Assembly (NCBI RefSeq): GCF_007115095.1
Contig: NZ_SULH01000013.1
Coordinates: forward strand, 1-64,000
Direction: 5' to 3'
Source of the DNA: Levilactobacillus enshiensis
GTDB lineage: Bacteria; Bacillota; Bacilli; Lactobacillales; Lactobacillaceae
Length of the DNA: 64,000 nucleotides
The translations under genes were made by a program, and so were the position numbers. The number at the start of each line of letters is the position of its first letter. Within the stretch, counting starts at the first letter, position 1. Positions 27,252-36,976 of the stretch are shown piece by piece. Below the pieces are notes generated by a model that saw only the letters and a list, made by a program, of their open reading frames with translations, was not told the origin of the DNA and searched no databases.

Positions 27252-27764
27252 ATGACGAATCATATTGCCTTATTTGAACCGCTATTTCCAGCTAACACGG
27301 GGAATATTGCCCGGACTTGTGCAGGAACGGATACAATTCTAGACCTCATTAAGCCATTGGGTTTTTCGGTCGATGACGCCCATTTAAAGCGGGCCGGCTT
27401 GGACTACTGGGACAAGGTGGATGTTCGCTACCATGAGAACCTGCCAGCCTTTTTGGAATCCATTCCTGATCCAACGCAACTCTACTTGGTCTCAAAATTT
27501 GCTGATCAGGATTATACAGAACCGGATTATCGTGTGAACGAGAATGACCACTACTTCTTATTCGGTAAGGAAACGACCGGATTACCTGAACCATTCATGC
27601 GCAAGCACGCTGAGAAATGTATTCGGATTCCACAAGATGATACGCACATTCGGGCACTTAACCTGTCTAACAGCGCTGCCATTGTCATCTATGAAGTCTT
27701 ACGGCAACAACAATTTCCTAAGCTCGAACGGGTTCATCAGTATCCACATGACAAGCTTAAGTAA
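27252..27764 (+). CDS. trmL: tRNA (cytidine/uridine(34)-2'-O)-methyltransferase TrmL
   Basis: 170 residues from ATG 27252 (ACGGAGAAGAG upstream), which matches the usual length; an upstream in-frame start at 27135 would add 39 residues without a ribosome-binding site. It is a SPOUT-class trefoil-knot methyltransferase: ALFEPLFPANTGNIARTC at the start, LFGKETTGLP in the middle and IRIPQ....RALNLSNSAAIVIYE at the end, which forms the SAM knot. It methylates the wobble ribose of tRNA-Leu isoacceptors. A single gene with terminators or leaders on both sides. Confidence 0.93.
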   Translation: MTNHIALFEPLFPANTGNIARTCAGTDTILDLIKPLGFSVDDAHLKRAGLDYWDKVDVRYHENLPAFLESIPDPTQLYLVSKFADQDYTEPDYRVNENDHYFLFGKETTGLPEPFMRKHAEKCIRIPQDDTHIRALNLSNSAAIVIYEVLRQQQFPKLERVHQYPHDKLK

Positions 27765-27978
27765 TTAAAATTTGATTCAGGCTTCATCCTGGTAGTGATC
27801 AGCAGGCGCACCAGATTTGCCGGCCAGGACACGATGCTGTCTAGTTTTCGTTCTAATCCAGACAGAACCGGCATTTTAAAACGTGCATGTTGCTCGAATT
27901 GCCTAACTTGAGGTCAGACTCAAAAATAATAAGTTATTAAGTTATATAGATAAATTTATCATGAAAGGGGGCAGTCGG

Positions 27979-30309
27979 TTGGCTACCAAGAGAAAAACAA
28001 CCCGGCGTCCAGCAAAACGGAAACCAACCAAACGCCGCCGAAAGAGTAATCAACCGTTCCCTTATACCAGTAACGTCATTGGCCTTGTTTTGGTTGCCTT
28101 GGCTGCACTGGGAATCTTTAATCTAGGATTACTGGGAACGCTCTGTGCCAATCTTGTTCGTTTAGTCATTGGGGATACTTATCAGTTTGGACTCGTCATC
28201 GTGGGGGCACTGGGAGTTGCTCTGGCACTAACGGGAACTTGGCCACACATTGCGCGCCATTACTTAGTGGGAAGTGGTCTGGGCTATGCAGGCTGGTTGC
28301 TATGGATTACGGCAAATCATTTTGTGGACGTTAATCAGCATAGTCAGTTTTTAGCGACCATTTGGCATTCAGGACTCGCCGATCTTTGGACCGGTGGGTT
28401 GACATCGCAGCTAGGAGGCGGGGTCATTGGGGCCCTTGAACTCAGTATTGTAGCGTGGCTGATTGCCTTAATTGGCGCACAAATTGCCGCTTGGCTGATC
28501 ATGGTTGGTGGGGTGATTGTGTTCTTCCAAATCCCACTCGCCGATATCGAACGGTGGACGTTGACCGCTTGGCGGGCCTTGACGCATGGAGTCCAAGCCA
28601 GTGGAGACGCGCTGAAACGGGGTGGTGAGCTCGCTAAAGAAAAGCGCACCCAACGTGATCAACAACGCCCGAAACCGGGCACACCGCTTGATCCGGATGA
28701 CAAGGAGTTGCCAGAACCGCGAAGCGCTGCCCAGCCGGCCAGTGAAGAACCAAGTTACCATATTACGGTAGCGGCAAATGAAACATCTAAGCCAGCAGCG
28801 AGTGCGGCAGCAGAATCAGTAACCGATGAGGCTGATCCGGCCGAATCGTTGGTTAGCACTACACCAGTTGATCCGAATTATCAGTTGCCACAAGCGGATT
28901 TGCTGAAACAAGTGCCACCAACTGATCAAACAGCTGAGGTTAATGCAATCGATGCGAATACGAAGATTCTAAAACAGACTCTCGATAGTTTTGGTGTCGA
29001 TGCAGAAGTTAAAAATGTAAGTTTAGGGCCATCGGTGACCGAATATGAGCTTCACCCGGCAATTGGGGTTAAAGTTTCGCGAATTGTGAACTTGGCGGAC
29101 GATTTGGCCCTGGCCCTGGCCGCAAAGGGCATCCGAATTCAGGCGCCGATTCCGGGGAAATCTCTGATTGGAATTGAAGTTCCCAATAAGGAAGTTTCAA
29201 CGGTCTCATTCCGTGATGTGGTTGAGGCGCAGCCAGCACATCCCAACAAGCCGCTAGAGGTCCCTCTGGGGCGTAACGTGACTGGTCAGGTCGTCACGAT
29301 GGACCTTACGAAGATGCCGCATCTCCTGATTGCTGGGGCAACCGGGAGTGGGAAATCAGTGGCCATTAACGGCATCATTACCAGTATGCTGATGAACGCG
29401 CGACCAGATCAGCTGAAATTGATGTTGATTGATCCCAAGAAGGTTGAATTGAGCGTGTATAACGGGATTCCGCATTTGCTCACGCCAGTCGTTTCGGAGC
29501 CTAAAAAGGCTGCTCGGGCATTGCATAAGGTCGTTGCTGAAATGGAACGGCGCTATGAATTATTCTCACAATTCGGTCAACGGAAGATTTCTGGTTACAA
29601 TGCCTTTGTTCAGAAGGCCAACGCTGAGGATGGCCAAGCTCGACCAACGTTGCCATACATCGTGGTCGTTGTTGATGAATTGGCGGATTTGATGATGACG
29701 GTCTCCAATGAAGTTGAAGACGCCATTATTCGTTTAGCACAAATGGGTCGGGCGGCAGGTGTACACATGATTTTAGCCACTCAACGTCCCTCCGTGGATG
29801 TCATTACCGGACTGATCAAGGCCAACGTGCCATCACGAATTGCCTTTGCCGTCTCGAGTGGGATTGATTCCCGGACGATCTTGGACGCTAACGGCGCAGA
29901 AAAGTTGCTGGGACGTGGTGATATGCTTTATCAACCAGTTGATGCGAACTCACCGGTCCGAGTGCAAGGCGCGTTTATTCCTGACGAGGATGTTGCCAAC
30001 GTGGTCGAGTTCATCAAGCAACAGCAATCAGCTGACTACGATGAGGACATGATGGTTACCGATGAAGAACTTCAGCAAGAGGATGCTAGTGATAGCGATG
30101 ACGAATTATTCGATGATGCATTGAAGTTCGTGGTCGACCAGCAAAAGGCCAGCACCTCACTTCTACAGCGCCAGTTCCGCATCGGCTACAATCGTGCAGC
30201 CCGGATCATGGATGACCTCGAACAACGGGGCTACATTGGTCCCCAGGAAGGAAGTAAGCCTCGTCAAGTCTATAAGCAACCTGACAGTGACGACGGTCAG
30301 TCGAATTGA
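27979..30309 (+). CDS. ftsK: DNA translocase FtsK/SpoIIIE
   Basis: 776 residues from TTG 27979, which has AAAGGGGG a proper distance upstream; ATG 27961 lacks a ribosome-binding site and overlaps it. A very basic N-terminus ([13 protein letters not shown]) leads into four or five membrane helices (about residues 20-195), a Pro/Glu-rich linker and a RecA-like motor with Walker A GATGSGKS near residue 453 and Walker [21 protein letters not shown] is typical. The C-terminal winged-helix gamma domain ([17 protein letters not shown]) reads KOPS/SRS-like sites. It moves chromosomal DNA through the closing septum. Confidence 0.95.
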   Translation: MATKRKTTRRPAKRKPTKRRRKSNQPFPYTSNVIGLVLVALAALGIFNLGLLGTLCANLVRLVIGDTYQFGLVIVGALGVALALTGTWPHIARHYLVGSGLGYAGWLLWITANHFVDVNQHSQFLATIWHSGLADLWTGGLTSQLGGGVIGALELSIVAWLIALIGAQIAAWLIMVGGVIVFFQIPLADIERWTLTAWRALTHGVQASGDALKRGGELAKEKRTQRDQQRPKPGTPLDPDDKELPEPRSAAQPASEEPSYHITVAANETSKPAASAAAESVTDEADPAESLVSTTPVDPNYQLPQADLLKQVPPTDQTAEVNAIDANTKILKQTLDSFGVDAEVKNVSLGPSVTEYELHPAIGVKVSRIVNLADDLALALAAKGIRIQAPIPGKSLIGIEVPNKEVSTVSFRDVVEAQPAHPNKPLEVPLGRNVTGQVVTMDLTKMPHLLIAGATGSGKSVAINGIITSMLMNARPDQLKLMLIDPKKVELSVYNGIPHLLTPVVSEPKKAARALHKVVAEMERRYELFSQFGQRKISGYNAFVQKANAEDGQARPTLPYIVVVVDELADLMMTVSNEVEDAIIRLAQMGRAAGVHMILATQRPSVDVITGLIKANVPSRIAFAVSSGIDSRTILDANGAEKLLGRGDMLYQPVDANSPVRVQGAFIPDEDVANVVEFIKQQQSADYDEDMMVTDEELQQEDASDSDDELFDDALKFVVDQQKASTSLLQRQFRIGYNRAARIMDDLEQRGYIGPQEGSKPRQVYKQPDSDDGQSN

Positions 30310-30357
30310 GACTAACGATTTCTTCATTATTCTTGGCTGAATTGTTGGCTGACAGAT

Positions 30358-30482
30358 AGGCGACATAGTGGTTGAGCCGCCTTACCGGTCGGCAGATATG
30401 GGCTGAAACGGTGTGAACACAACTTGAAGCCGCGCAAATCACGAGTCTACAGGTTTTCTACTAAGCCTATATCTGCTGGCCG
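30358..30482 (+). repeat. Dispersed repeat with terminal inverted repeats, copy 1
   Basis: The sequence from 30358 is similar to the reverse complement of 49349-49523: 83 of 96 positions agree in my hand alignment. Inside it, CGGTCGGCAGATATGGGCT (30386-30404) is an imperfect inverted repeat (16/19) of 30464-30482. It is non-coding and lies directly behind ftsK. It looks like a small MITE-type or other mobile palindromic element, with an internal deletion relative to copy 2. Confidence 0.75.
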
Positions 30483-30520
30483 CTCGTCTTTCAACCTTTA
30501 GTTAATGACTTAACAGACAG

Positions 30521-30588
30521 CTCCCCCCAACGTACATGTATCTTGGCCCCACATTCAGGCTGCGGTATTCTATGAACGTTGGGGGGAG
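30521..30588 (+). promoter_or_regulatory. Perfect 13-bp inverted repeat covering the ribosome-binding site of the next gene
   Basis: CTCCCCCCAACGT (30521-30533) is exactly complementary to ACGTTGGGGGGAG (30576-30588). The right arm holds the GGGGGGAG ribosome-binding site of the gene starting at 30595. Within the 42-nt loop TTGGCC (30543-30548) and TATTCT (30566-30571), spaced by 17, could be a promoter. The repeat may therefore act in RNA by hiding the ribosome-binding site, or in DNA as operator arms. Confidence 0.65.
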
Positions 30589-30594
30589 ATCTTT

Positions 30595-30957
30595 ATGGAA
30601 TTAGGGACCTGGTCGGATTGGTTTGAAGCGGTGGGAGAACTGCTGGCAGTGGCGGTTGCGTTGTTCCTGCCGGTGTTTCAGGAACATAAACAAAAACGAC
30701 TCACTCGACAACGGGTGAGTCGCAATATTCGTAGCCTGACTACGGCACTCATGCAGGAAAATCGTGAGGCTGAGCAGTGGCAAGAAACTTACCGGTCATT
30801 GCAGACGCTATTGCGATTATATGCGGCACTGATGACGGATGAGCAGGGGGAACCCATCATTGTTATCGGTGAGCATCTGCTGACGGTGTTAGCGCAACCA
30901 ATGCTGGATACTGAGGAAATAACAACTTCGTTAGCTGAGCTAGCTAACTGTTCGTAA
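30595..30957 (+). CDS. Hypothetical small membrane-associated protein
   Basis: 120 residues, ATG 6 bases after GGGGGGAG. The N-terminus has one hydrophobic segment (about residues 12-28, VGELLAVAVALFLPVF) followed by a highly basic amphipathic stretch (HKQKRLTRQRVSRNIRSL) and a helical remainder. The topology (short N-terminus, one helix, soluble cytosolic domain) is frequent in small phage- or stress-related proteins, but I do not recognise the family. It stands alone between a dispersed repeat and a terminator, with its ribosome-binding site inside a perfect inverted repeat, so it is likely to be regulated. Confidence 0.75.
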   Translation: MELGTWSDWFEAVGELLAVAVALFLPVFQEHKQKRLTRQRVSRNIRSLTTALMQENREAEQWQETYRSLQTLLRLYAALMTDEQGEPIIVIGEHLLTVLAQPMLDTEEITTSLAELANCS

Positions 30958-30972
30958 AGTGAGCAACCAATG

Positions 30973-31024
30973 AAAAAGACACACCCTGGGTCGTCGATCA
31001 ACCAGCCAAGGTGTGTCTTTTTTT
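30973..31024. terminator. Bidirectional rho-independent terminator
   Basis: AAAAAGACACACC (30973-30985) pairs with GGTGTGTCTTTTT (31010-31022). A-run on one side and T-run on the other serve both the plus-strand gene ending at 30957 and the minus-strand DUF4044 gene. Confidence 0.92.
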
Positions 31025-31029
31025 ATAAA

Positions 31030-31152
31030 TTAACCCATAATACCTAATGAGGAAATAGCCCCAAAAACTAAGGAACCAATTGTTGCGATAATCATAATCC
31101 AAACAAAGACGTTCGTAATCTTTTGAAATGTTGATTTTTTCTTCTTTTCCAT
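31030..31152 (-). CDS. DUF4044-type small membrane protein
   Basis: A 40-residue protein on the minus strand: a lysine-rich start (MEKKKKSTFQK), one hydrophobic helix (about residues 15-33) and a short tail GAISSLGIMG. AAGAGGTGG lies about 10 bases before the ATG. Length, the KKK-TFQKIT start and position next to the DUF3397 gene and mraZ fit the small DUF4044 family of Lactobacillales. No function is known. It shares a bidirectional terminator with the convergent gene. Confidence 0.8.
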   Translation of the reverse strand: MEKKKKSTFQKITNVFVWIMIIATIGSLVFGAISSLGIMG

Positions 31153-31261
31153 GCGGGCTTAGCCACCTCTTTAATCCAATTTACTCAATTAGTTTACCGT
31201 GAGAACAGCGGAATTGCAACCGTCAGGGTCAAGTTGTCAACTGCTTGTTACAAAACGTGAA

Positions 31262-31290
31262 TTGCAAGTCTCCTGAGAAATCTTTATAAT
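31262..31290 (+). promoter_or_regulatory. Promoter of the DUF3397 gene
   Basis: TTGCAA (31262-31267), 17 bp, TATAAT (31285-31290). The -10 overlaps an upstream ATG (31289), showing that the gene starts at 31322. Confidence 0.8.
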
Positions 31291-31321
31291 GAGACGGAAA
31301 ACATTAGTGGGGGGAAGTAAA

Positions 31322-31675
31322 ATGGCGTTTTGGGCATCGCCCGCGGGACAACTAGTGATTCTGGTGATCGGCTGGCTGATTATTCGCGCCAGCAAGCGGG
31401 TTTTAAAGCGCCGTTGGCCAACTGGATTGAGTACATGGGACTTAATGACACCATTACTCATTTTGTGCTCGGTGATTTTGGTGCCAGCCGGCGCGGGAGC
31501 TATTCTCCCGTGGTTAGTAATCGGTTGGATGAGCGTGGGAATCTTAGTGACACTTATTCAAGCTGCTCACAACAAAGAGTTACTTTATAGCACTTTTTTT
31601 AAGACATTTTGGCGGCTGACGGACCTTTTTTGGGCGTTAGGTTTCGTGGTTTGTTTTTTACTTGTTATTAGTTAG
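31322..31675 (+). CDS. DUF3397 family membrane protein
   Basis: 117 residues from ATG 31322 with GGGGGGAAG upstream. Four predicted membrane helices (about residues 10-25, 44-60, 62-82, 97-116). The family lies next to mraZ in many Lactobacillales and its function is unknown. The earlier ATG at 31289 is inside the -10 box. A terminator separates it from mraZ, so it is not part of the division operon transcript. Confidence 0.82.
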   Translation: MAFWASPAGQLVILVIGWLIIRASKRVLKRRWPTGLSTWDLMTPLLILCSVILVPAGAGAILPWLVIGWMSVGILVTLIQAAHNKELLYSTFFKTFWRLTDLFWALGFVVCFLLVIS

Positions 31676-31739
31676 TCTATGCATAAATATAAATAATTTT
31701 GATTAATGACTCATTTTTTATGGGGCAAAATAATCGCTC

Positions 31740-31775
31740 AAAGCCACGGTGAACAAGTGTTCGCCGTGGCTTTTT
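31740..31775 (+). terminator. Rho-independent terminator before mraZ
   Basis: AAAGCCACGG-GAAC pairs with GTTC-CCGTGGCTTT, followed by T. Strong stem with a short loop. Confidence 0.92.
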
Positions 31776-31832
31776 GCACCTTTGGTGGGAAATTTATAAA
31801 AATTCGGAAACGTTGTGGTAGAAAGTGGGGGG

Positions 31833-31844
31833 GTGTGGTAAACT
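31833..31844 (+). promoter_or_regulatory. Putative extended -10 promoter of the mraZ operon
   Basis: GTGTGGTAAACT; the same 12 bases stand before ftsA (40595-40606). TTGTGG at 31813-31818 is a possible -35 but with a 20-bp spacer. MraZ, where studied, represses its own operon from repeats near this position. Confidence 0.5.
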
Positions 31845-31875
31845 TGGAAATAGTTACAAACGGGGGGTAATGGCT

Positions 31876-32307
31876 ATGTTCATGGGCGAATTTGAACATT
31901 CGATCGACACCAAAGGCCGGCTAATTATTCCCGCTAAATTTCGGGAACAGTTAGGCGACAATTTTGTCGTTACCCGGGGAATGGATGGGTGTTTATTCGG
32001 TTATGCCATGCCTGAATGGTCGGCACTGCAGGACAAATTGAAAGCCTTGCCAGTCAACCGAAAAGATGCCCGTGCCTTCGTCCGCTTCTTCTACTCCGCA
32101 GCAACGGAGTGTGAGCTGGATAAACAGGGCCGAATCAACATTCCCAAGCCGCTTCGCGACCACGCTGCGTTAACCAAACAATGTGTGATTGTCGGGGTTG
32201 CTAACCGTTTTGAAATTTGGAGTTCGGATCGGTGGCAGGACTTTTCTGACACTGCTGAAGAAAATTTTGATGACATTGCCGAGAACTTAATCGACTTTGG
32301 CATGTAG
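31876..32307 (+). CDS. mraZ: Transcriptional regulator MraZ
   Basis: 143 residues, the normal family length, when started at ATG 31876 ([11 protein letters not shown]), with GGGGGG 8 bases upstream; ATG 31870 is too close to that site. Two AbrB-like half-domains are visible: [14 protein letters not shown] near residue 13 and the second copy [17 protein letters not shown] near residue 80. MraZ forms a ring that binds DNA repeats ahead of the division/cell-wall cluster and represses it. It is the first gene of this cluster, 21 bp before rsmH. Confidence 0.96.
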   Translation: MFMGEFEHSIDTKGRLIIPAKFREQLGDNFVVTRGMDGCLFGYAMPEWSALQDKLKALPVNRKDARAFVRFFYSAATECELDKQGRINIPKPLRDHAALTKQCVIVGVANRFEIWSSDRWQDFSDTAEENFDDIAENLIDFGM

Positions 32308-32328
32308 ATTTAAGAAAGGAGAGTGTTT

Positions 32329-33273
32329 ATGGAAGACTTTCATCACGTAACCGTATTACTAAAAGAAACAGTGGCGGGGTTAGCCATTAAGCCGACGGGT
32401 ATCTATGTTGACTGCACTCTCGGCGGCGGTGGCCACAGTGAGCGCATCCTCGGCCAATTAACGACGGGGCATCTCTACGCGTTCGACCAAGATCAGACCG
32501 CCATTACCTATAACCAACAACACTTAAAGCAATACGTGGACGAAGGTAAGTTAACCTTTATAAAAAGCAACTTTCGCGACATTAAAAATGAACTCAATCA
32601 GCGCGGTATTACGGCGGTAGATGGCATTCTTTACGATTTGGGTGTGTCCTCGCCACAATTTGACGAGGCTGATCGTGGGTTTAGCTATCAACACGATGCG
32701 CCATTAGACATGCGCATGGATCAGAGCCAGAAGTTGACTGCGTGGATCGTGGTCAATGAGTGGGAGTTCAACGATCTCATGCGAATCTTTCACCGTTATG
32801 GCGAAGAGAAATTCGCTAAGCCAATCGCACGGGCCATTGAACGGCACCGTGCCGTGGCACCGATCGATACGACCGGCCAATTGGTCGAAATTATCAAAGA
32901 GGGGATTCCCGCAGCGGCTCGTCGGCATGGCGGTCATCCTGCAAAGAAGGTCTTTCAAGCGATTCGAATCGCGGTTAACGATGAATTAGGGGCCTTGGAA
33001 GATTCACTTGAGCAGGCGGTCTCCTTACTGGATCTAAACGGGCGCATCAGCGTCATTACCTTCCAGTCCTTGGAAGATCGACTAGTGAAGACGATGTTCC
33101 GAGAACAGTCTTCACTGCCAGAATTACCCCATGGCATTCCGGTTATTCCAGACAATTTACAACCCGACTACCAACTGGTCAATCGCAAGCCAATCTTGCC
33201 ATCACCAGCTGAGTTGGAAGCGAACCATCGTGCTCATAGTGCCAAGTTACGAATTTTAGAAAAAATTAAGTAG
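32329..33273 (+). CDS. rsmH: 16S rRNA (cytosine(1402)-N4)-methyltransferase RsmH
   Basis: 314 residues from ATG 32329 (AAAGGAGAG upstream). [11 protein letters not shown] at the start, the SAM-binding [15 protein letters not shown] near residue 25, and [16 protein letters not shown] with DMRMDQ in the middle are typical. It methylates N4 of C1402 in 16S rRNA at the ribosomal P site. Second gene of the division cluster; formerly mraW. Confidence 0.97.
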   Translation: MEDFHHVTVLLKETVAGLAIKPTGIYVDCTLGGGGHSERILGQLTTGHLYAFDQDQTAITYNQQHLKQYVDEGKLTFIKSNFRDIKNELNQRGITAVDGILYDLGVSSPQFDEADRGFSYQHDAPLDMRMDQSQKLTAWIVVNEWEFNDLMRIFHRYGEEKFAKPIARAIERHRAVAPIDTTGQLVEIIKEGIPAAARRHGGHPAKKVFQAIRIAVNDELGALEDSLEQAVSLLDLNGRISVITFQSLEDRLVKTMFREQSSLPELPHGIPVIPDNLQPDYQLVNRKPILPSPAELEANHRAHSAKLRILEKIK

Positions 33274-33315
33274 TCTAACCAAATACGAAAACTCGACATA
33301 GGAAGATGATTATTT

Positions 33316-33717
33316 ATGGCGCAGAATAGTTTAGCTGAAGCGGTTCCCCTTTCGCCGGAACCCCAACAACGCCCAAACATAGAACAGCCGCAACATCAGG
33401 CTCGCCCGCAAAGTAATCCGCAACGGAATCCTCAGAGCCAAAAGTTACCGGTTTCTAAATTCGAAAAGTGTCTCATGACGGTCTGTGGCCTTATTTTGGC
33501 GACACTCATGGTCTTTGTGGTCTCATCGAAAATTGCGATGAGTAACGCCCAACACGAACTGCAGAGTGTGAATAGCAATGTGACGACAATTCAAAATCGC
33601 AATACGAACGCGCAACAAGAAATTAATGAGTTGCAGAGTCGGACGCGACTTGATAAAATTGCCAAAAAGCAAGGGCTCACTTTGCAAAACGATAGAATAA
33701 GGAATGTAAACAAATAA
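33316..33717 (+). CDS. ftsL: Cell division protein FtsL
   Basis: 133 residues: a Pro/Gln/Asn-rich cytoplasmic tail (about 1-48), one membrane helix (about 52-72), and an extracellular coiled coil (about 75-118) ending in RLDKIAKKQGL, a motif usual in Gram-positive FtsL. It bridges the divisome and, with DivIC and DivIB, activates septal peptidoglycan synthesis. The next gene starts 1 bp after its stop codon. Confidence 0.92.
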   Translation: MAQNSLAEAVPLSPEPQQRPNIEQPQHQARPQSNPQRNPQSQKLPVSKFEKCLMTVCGLILATLMVFVVSSKIAMSNAQHELQSVNSNVTTIQNRNTNAQQEINELQSRTRLDKIAKKQGLTLQNDRIRNVNK

Positions 33718-33718
33718 C

Positions 33719-35878
33719 ATGAAAGATTCCCAAAAGCGACAAATGATGAATAAGCAACCACGCAGAAACCGGAAGTACTTTGGCCAGTTTCTGTTTTTCC
33801 TTTTCCTCCTGGTGTTTGCGATTATCGTCGGTCGCTTTTCGTATATCTCCATCGGGAAAAATGTTCAGAACGTTAACTTGAGTGCCTCTGCCCAAAAACT
33901 TTACACGGCTAATGAGACAATCAAGGCAAAGCGGGGGACTATTTACGATGCGAACGGCCAAGCCATTGCCGAAGATACTAGTGTATACTCCCTGTACGTG
34001 GTGCTTGATAAGCGGCAGGTGAGTCTGAACGGGAAAAAACTGTATGCAACTAACAAGGAAAAGATTGCGACGGTTCTGGCGAAGTACTTACCGCTGACGC
34101 GCAATCAGGCGCTCAAGGCGCTTTATCCAAGTAAGGCCAATACGTTCCAAGTGGAATTTGGAACGGCTGGTCAAAATATTTCGTTGACCACCAAGCAGAA
34201 GATTCAGGCATATCATTTGTCCGGGATTAACTTTGTTCAGCAGGAAGCACGACTCTATCCCAATGGGATCTTTGCCTCACACCTAGTTGGTCTGGCACAG
34301 GCGCAAACGGCCAAGAATGGTCAAACGACACTGACTGGGACCATGGGGATCGAGCAGGCTTTCAATCAGCAATTAACCGGGACTGATGGGTCGCAGAAAA
34401 TCAAGAAAGATATGTATGGTTACCAGCTACCAGGGACCAAGCAGAAATCTAAAAAAGCTAAGGACGGTGACAACGTCTATACCACGTTAGATACGCGCCT
34501 CCAAACGCTACTTGAAACCGAAATGAGTAATGTGCAAGGTCAAGTCAAGGCCAATTCAATGAACGCGGTGCTGATGAATGCCAAGACCGGGGCCATTTTA
34601 GCGGCCACGCAACGGCCAACGTTTAACGCCACGACCAAGGCAGGCTTGAGCCAGATTTGGCGGGATACCTTAGTTCAAGATGCTTATGAGCCGGGGTCAA
34701 CGATGAAGGTCTTCACGTTGGCGTCTTCCATTGATAGTGGCAATTACAACGGTAACGCGACTTACCAATCTGGGCGTTACACCATTGGCAACCAAATCGT
34801 ACCCGATTGGAACACCGCAGGTTGGGGGACGATTACCTATGACAAGGGGTTTGCCCTCTCCAGTAACGTTGCGATGGCGCACTTGGAACAGCAAATGGGC
34901 GCTAAAACCTGGAAAAAATACATTGACCGTTTCCATTTTCTGAAGAGCACGCATTCGGGCTTGCCAGGTGAAATGACTGGGAGCATCGCCTTTCAGCGGC
35001 CAATTGAACAGGCAGATACGTCATTTGGCCAAGGTATTCAGGTCACGGTCTTTCAGATGCTGCAGGCTTTAAGTGCGGTCAGCAATGATGGCAAGATGAT
35101 GAAGCCTTACGTGATCAGTAAAGTTACCGATTCCGATACCAATAAGACTGTGAAGAAGTACTCACCAACTGTGGTGGGTAATCCTATCTCGGCAAAGACG
35201 GCCCAGGCGGTGCGGAAACACATGGAAGATGTGGTTTACAAGAGTTATGGTATTGGGGCTGACTACAAGATGAGCGGCTACAAGGTTGCGGTGAAGACCG
35301 GGACAGCGCAGGTCAGCAACGGGAAGGGCTATCTTTCCGGCGATGATAACTACCTGTACTCAGTTGCCGCGATGGTCCCTGCTAGTAATCCCAAGTACGT
35401 TATGTATATCACGATGAAACAGCCCCATCTGGGCGGCACGACCGCGACCAAATTATTGGCATCAATTATGAAACCGGTAATGGCGCGGGCACTGCAAGAA
35501 GATACCGGATCGACCACGACGAAGACGAACAAGATGCCAAATGTTGCTGGCAAATCCGTGACAACTGCTACGAGAGCGTTAAACAAGGCAGGCGCCACGG
35601 TGACGCAATTAGGGACGGGGACAAAGGTCTTGAAACAGTCCGTCACAGCTGGAACGTCACTTTATCAAAATCAGCGGGTGTTCATTACCACTGGTGGTAC
35701 GGTGGCCATGCCAAGTTTAATCGGCTGGTCAAAGGGTGATGTGGTAAAATTAGCTCAGTTGGAAGGCTTAAAGGTAACTGTAGCGGGTGATGGCTACGTG
35801 ACGAAGCAAAGCATCAAGGCAGGAACTACCGTTGGTGCGGATTCGACACTGGTCGTGACGCTGAAACAAAATAAATAA
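33719..35878 (+). CDS. Penicillin-binding protein 2B/2X (FtsI-type transpeptidase) with PASTA domains
   Basis: 719 residues. A membrane helix (about 25-45), the dimerisation domain, then the transpeptidase domain with all three active-site motifs: STMK (Ser327, Lys330), SSN near 381 and KTGT (Lys526). Two C-terminal PASTA repeats (about 596-655 and 656-719: MPNVAGKS..., MPSLIGWS...) resemble PBP2x. It crosslinks septal peptidoglycan and is a beta-lactam target. Placed between ftsL and mraY as usual; I leave the symbol open because pbp2B, pbpX and ftsI are all used. Confidence 0.95.
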   Translation: MKDSQKRQMMNKQPRRNRKYFGQFLFFLFLLVFAIIVGRFSYISIGKNVQNVNLSASAQKLYTANETIKAKRGTIYDANGQAIAEDTSVYSLYVVLDKRQVSLNGKKLYATNKEKIATVLAKYLPLTRNQALKALYPSKANTFQVEFGTAGQNISLTTKQKIQAYHLSGINFVQQEARLYPNGIFASHLVGLAQAQTAKNGQTTLTGTMGIEQAFNQQLTGTDGSQKIKKDMYGYQLPGTKQKSKKAKDGDNVYTTLDTRLQTLLETEMSNVQGQVKANSMNAVLMNAKTGAILAATQRPTFNATTKAGLSQIWRDTLVQDAYEPGSTMKVFTLASSIDSGNYNGNATYQSGRYTIGNQIVPDWNTAGWGTITYDKGFALSSNVAMAHLEQQMGAKTWKKYIDRFHFLKSTHSGLPGEMTGSIAFQRPIEQADTSFGQGIQVTVFQMLQALSAVSNDGKMMKPYVISKVTDSDTNKTVKKYSPTVVGNPISAKTAQAVRKHMEDVVYKSYGIGADYKMSGYKVAVKTGTAQVSNGKGYLSGDDNYLYSVAAMVPASNPKYVMYITMKQPHLGGTTATKLLASIMKPVMARALQEDTGSTTTKTNKMPNVAGKSVTTATRALNKAGATVTQLGTGTKVLKQSVTAGTSLYQNQRVFITTGGTVAMPSLIGWSKGDVVKLAQLEGLKVTVAGDGYVTKQSIKAGTTVGADSTLVVTLKQNK

Positions 35879-35903
35879 AAGAGAATGAGGATTGAGAGAG
35901 ACA

Positions 35904-36875
35904 ATGATGAATATGATTGTGCCCCTGTTGGGCGGTTTTATAATTACGGCGGCGTTTATGCCGTCATTGATTCGGTACTTCCGGGCCCGGCATGAGGGGC
36001 AAATGATTCGTGAAGAAGGCCCAACGTGGCACGAGAAGAAGTCAGGAACCCCGACAATGGGTGGCCTGTTATTCATCGTTGCAATTTTAGTGATGACGTT
36101 AGCTAGTAGCTGGCTGTTAGCCCCGCATCACACGTTATCTACGACCTGGATTTTGCTATTTATCCTCGTCTTGTACGGTGGCCTGGGTGCTTGGGATGAC
36201 AGTATTAAGCTCTTTCATCGTCAAAACGAAGGATTAAAGGCTTGGCAAAAATTGTTGGGTCAAATCGTGGGGGCATTGATTCTCTTTTGGGTCTATACTC
36301 ACGAACGACTCCCAATGGCCTTGCATATCCCGGGGATGGGTAACTGGCACATGAGTGGCTGGTATGCCATCTTCGTCATTATTTGGTTAGTTGGCTTTAG
36401 TAACGCGGTCAATTTGTCAGATGGCCTGGATGGTTTAGTCAGCGGGTTAGCAAGCATCTCTTTTGCAGCCTATGGTGTGATTGCTTGGCACCAGATGCAA
36501 ATGAACATTGCCATTTTCTGTTTTGCCGTAGTTGGTAGTCTGCTCGGTTTTCTCATCTTTAATCACAAACCGGCCAAGATCTTCATGGGTGATACCGGTT
36601 CCTTAGCACTGGGTGGTGCTTTAGCGGCCGTTTCAATTCTGTTGCATCATGAATTGTCACTGCTGTGGATTGGACTGGTCTTTGTGATTGAGACGGCGAG
36701 TGTTATTTTACAAGTTGCCTCATTTAAGTTGACGGGCAAGCGGATTTTCCTGATGAGTCCCATTCATCATCACTTCGAAATGAAGGGATGGAGCGAATGG
36801 AAGATTGACTTTACCTTCTGGGGAATCGGCTTGATCACCGCGTTAACTGGATTGTGGGTCATCTTGCCAAGATAA
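35904..36875 (+). CDS. mraY: Phospho-N-acetylmuramoyl-pentapeptide transferase MraY
   Basis: 323 residues from ATG 35904 (a TTG at 35892 is possible but abuts the GAGGA site). Ten hydrophobic helices are visible. Signatures: [16 protein letters not shown] near residue 37, [12 protein letters not shown] near 170 with the Asp pair, [11 protein letters not shown] near 225, and SPIHHHFE near 285. It transfers phospho-MurNAc-pentapeptide to undecaprenyl phosphate, making lipid I. Last gene of the mraZ transcript, with a terminator behind it. Confidence 0.97.
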   Translation: MMNMIVPLLGGFIITAAFMPSLIRYFRARHEGQMIREEGPTWHEKKSGTPTMGGLLFIVAILVMTLASSWLLAPHHTLSTTWILLFILVLYGGLGAWDDSIKLFHRQNEGLKAWQKLLGQIVGALILFWVYTHERLPMALHIPGMGNWHMSGWYAIFVIIWLVGFSNAVNLSDGLDGLVSGLASISFAAYGVIAWHQMQMNIAIFCFAVVGSLLGFLIFNHKPAKIFMGDTGSLALGGALAAVSILLHHELSLLWIGLVFVIETASVILQVASFKLTGKRIFLMSPIHHHFEMKGWSEWKIDFTFWGIGLITALTGLWVILPR

Positions 36876-36891
36876 GGGCGACTGACTAATG

Positions 36892-36928
36892 GGCTAGCTT
36901 GCTCGTTAGGGTCAAGCTAGCCTTTTTT
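36892..36928 (+). terminator. Rho-independent terminator between mraY and murD
   Basis: Perfect 10-bp stem GGCTAGCTTG (36892-36901) with CAAGCTAGCC (36913-36922), then T-run. It divides the cell-wall cluster into separate transcription units. Confidence 0.94.
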
Positions 36929-36976
36929 AGTGGACTGGCCGTGAATAAATAGTGGAGTCGTCAGGCCTCGCCGCTG

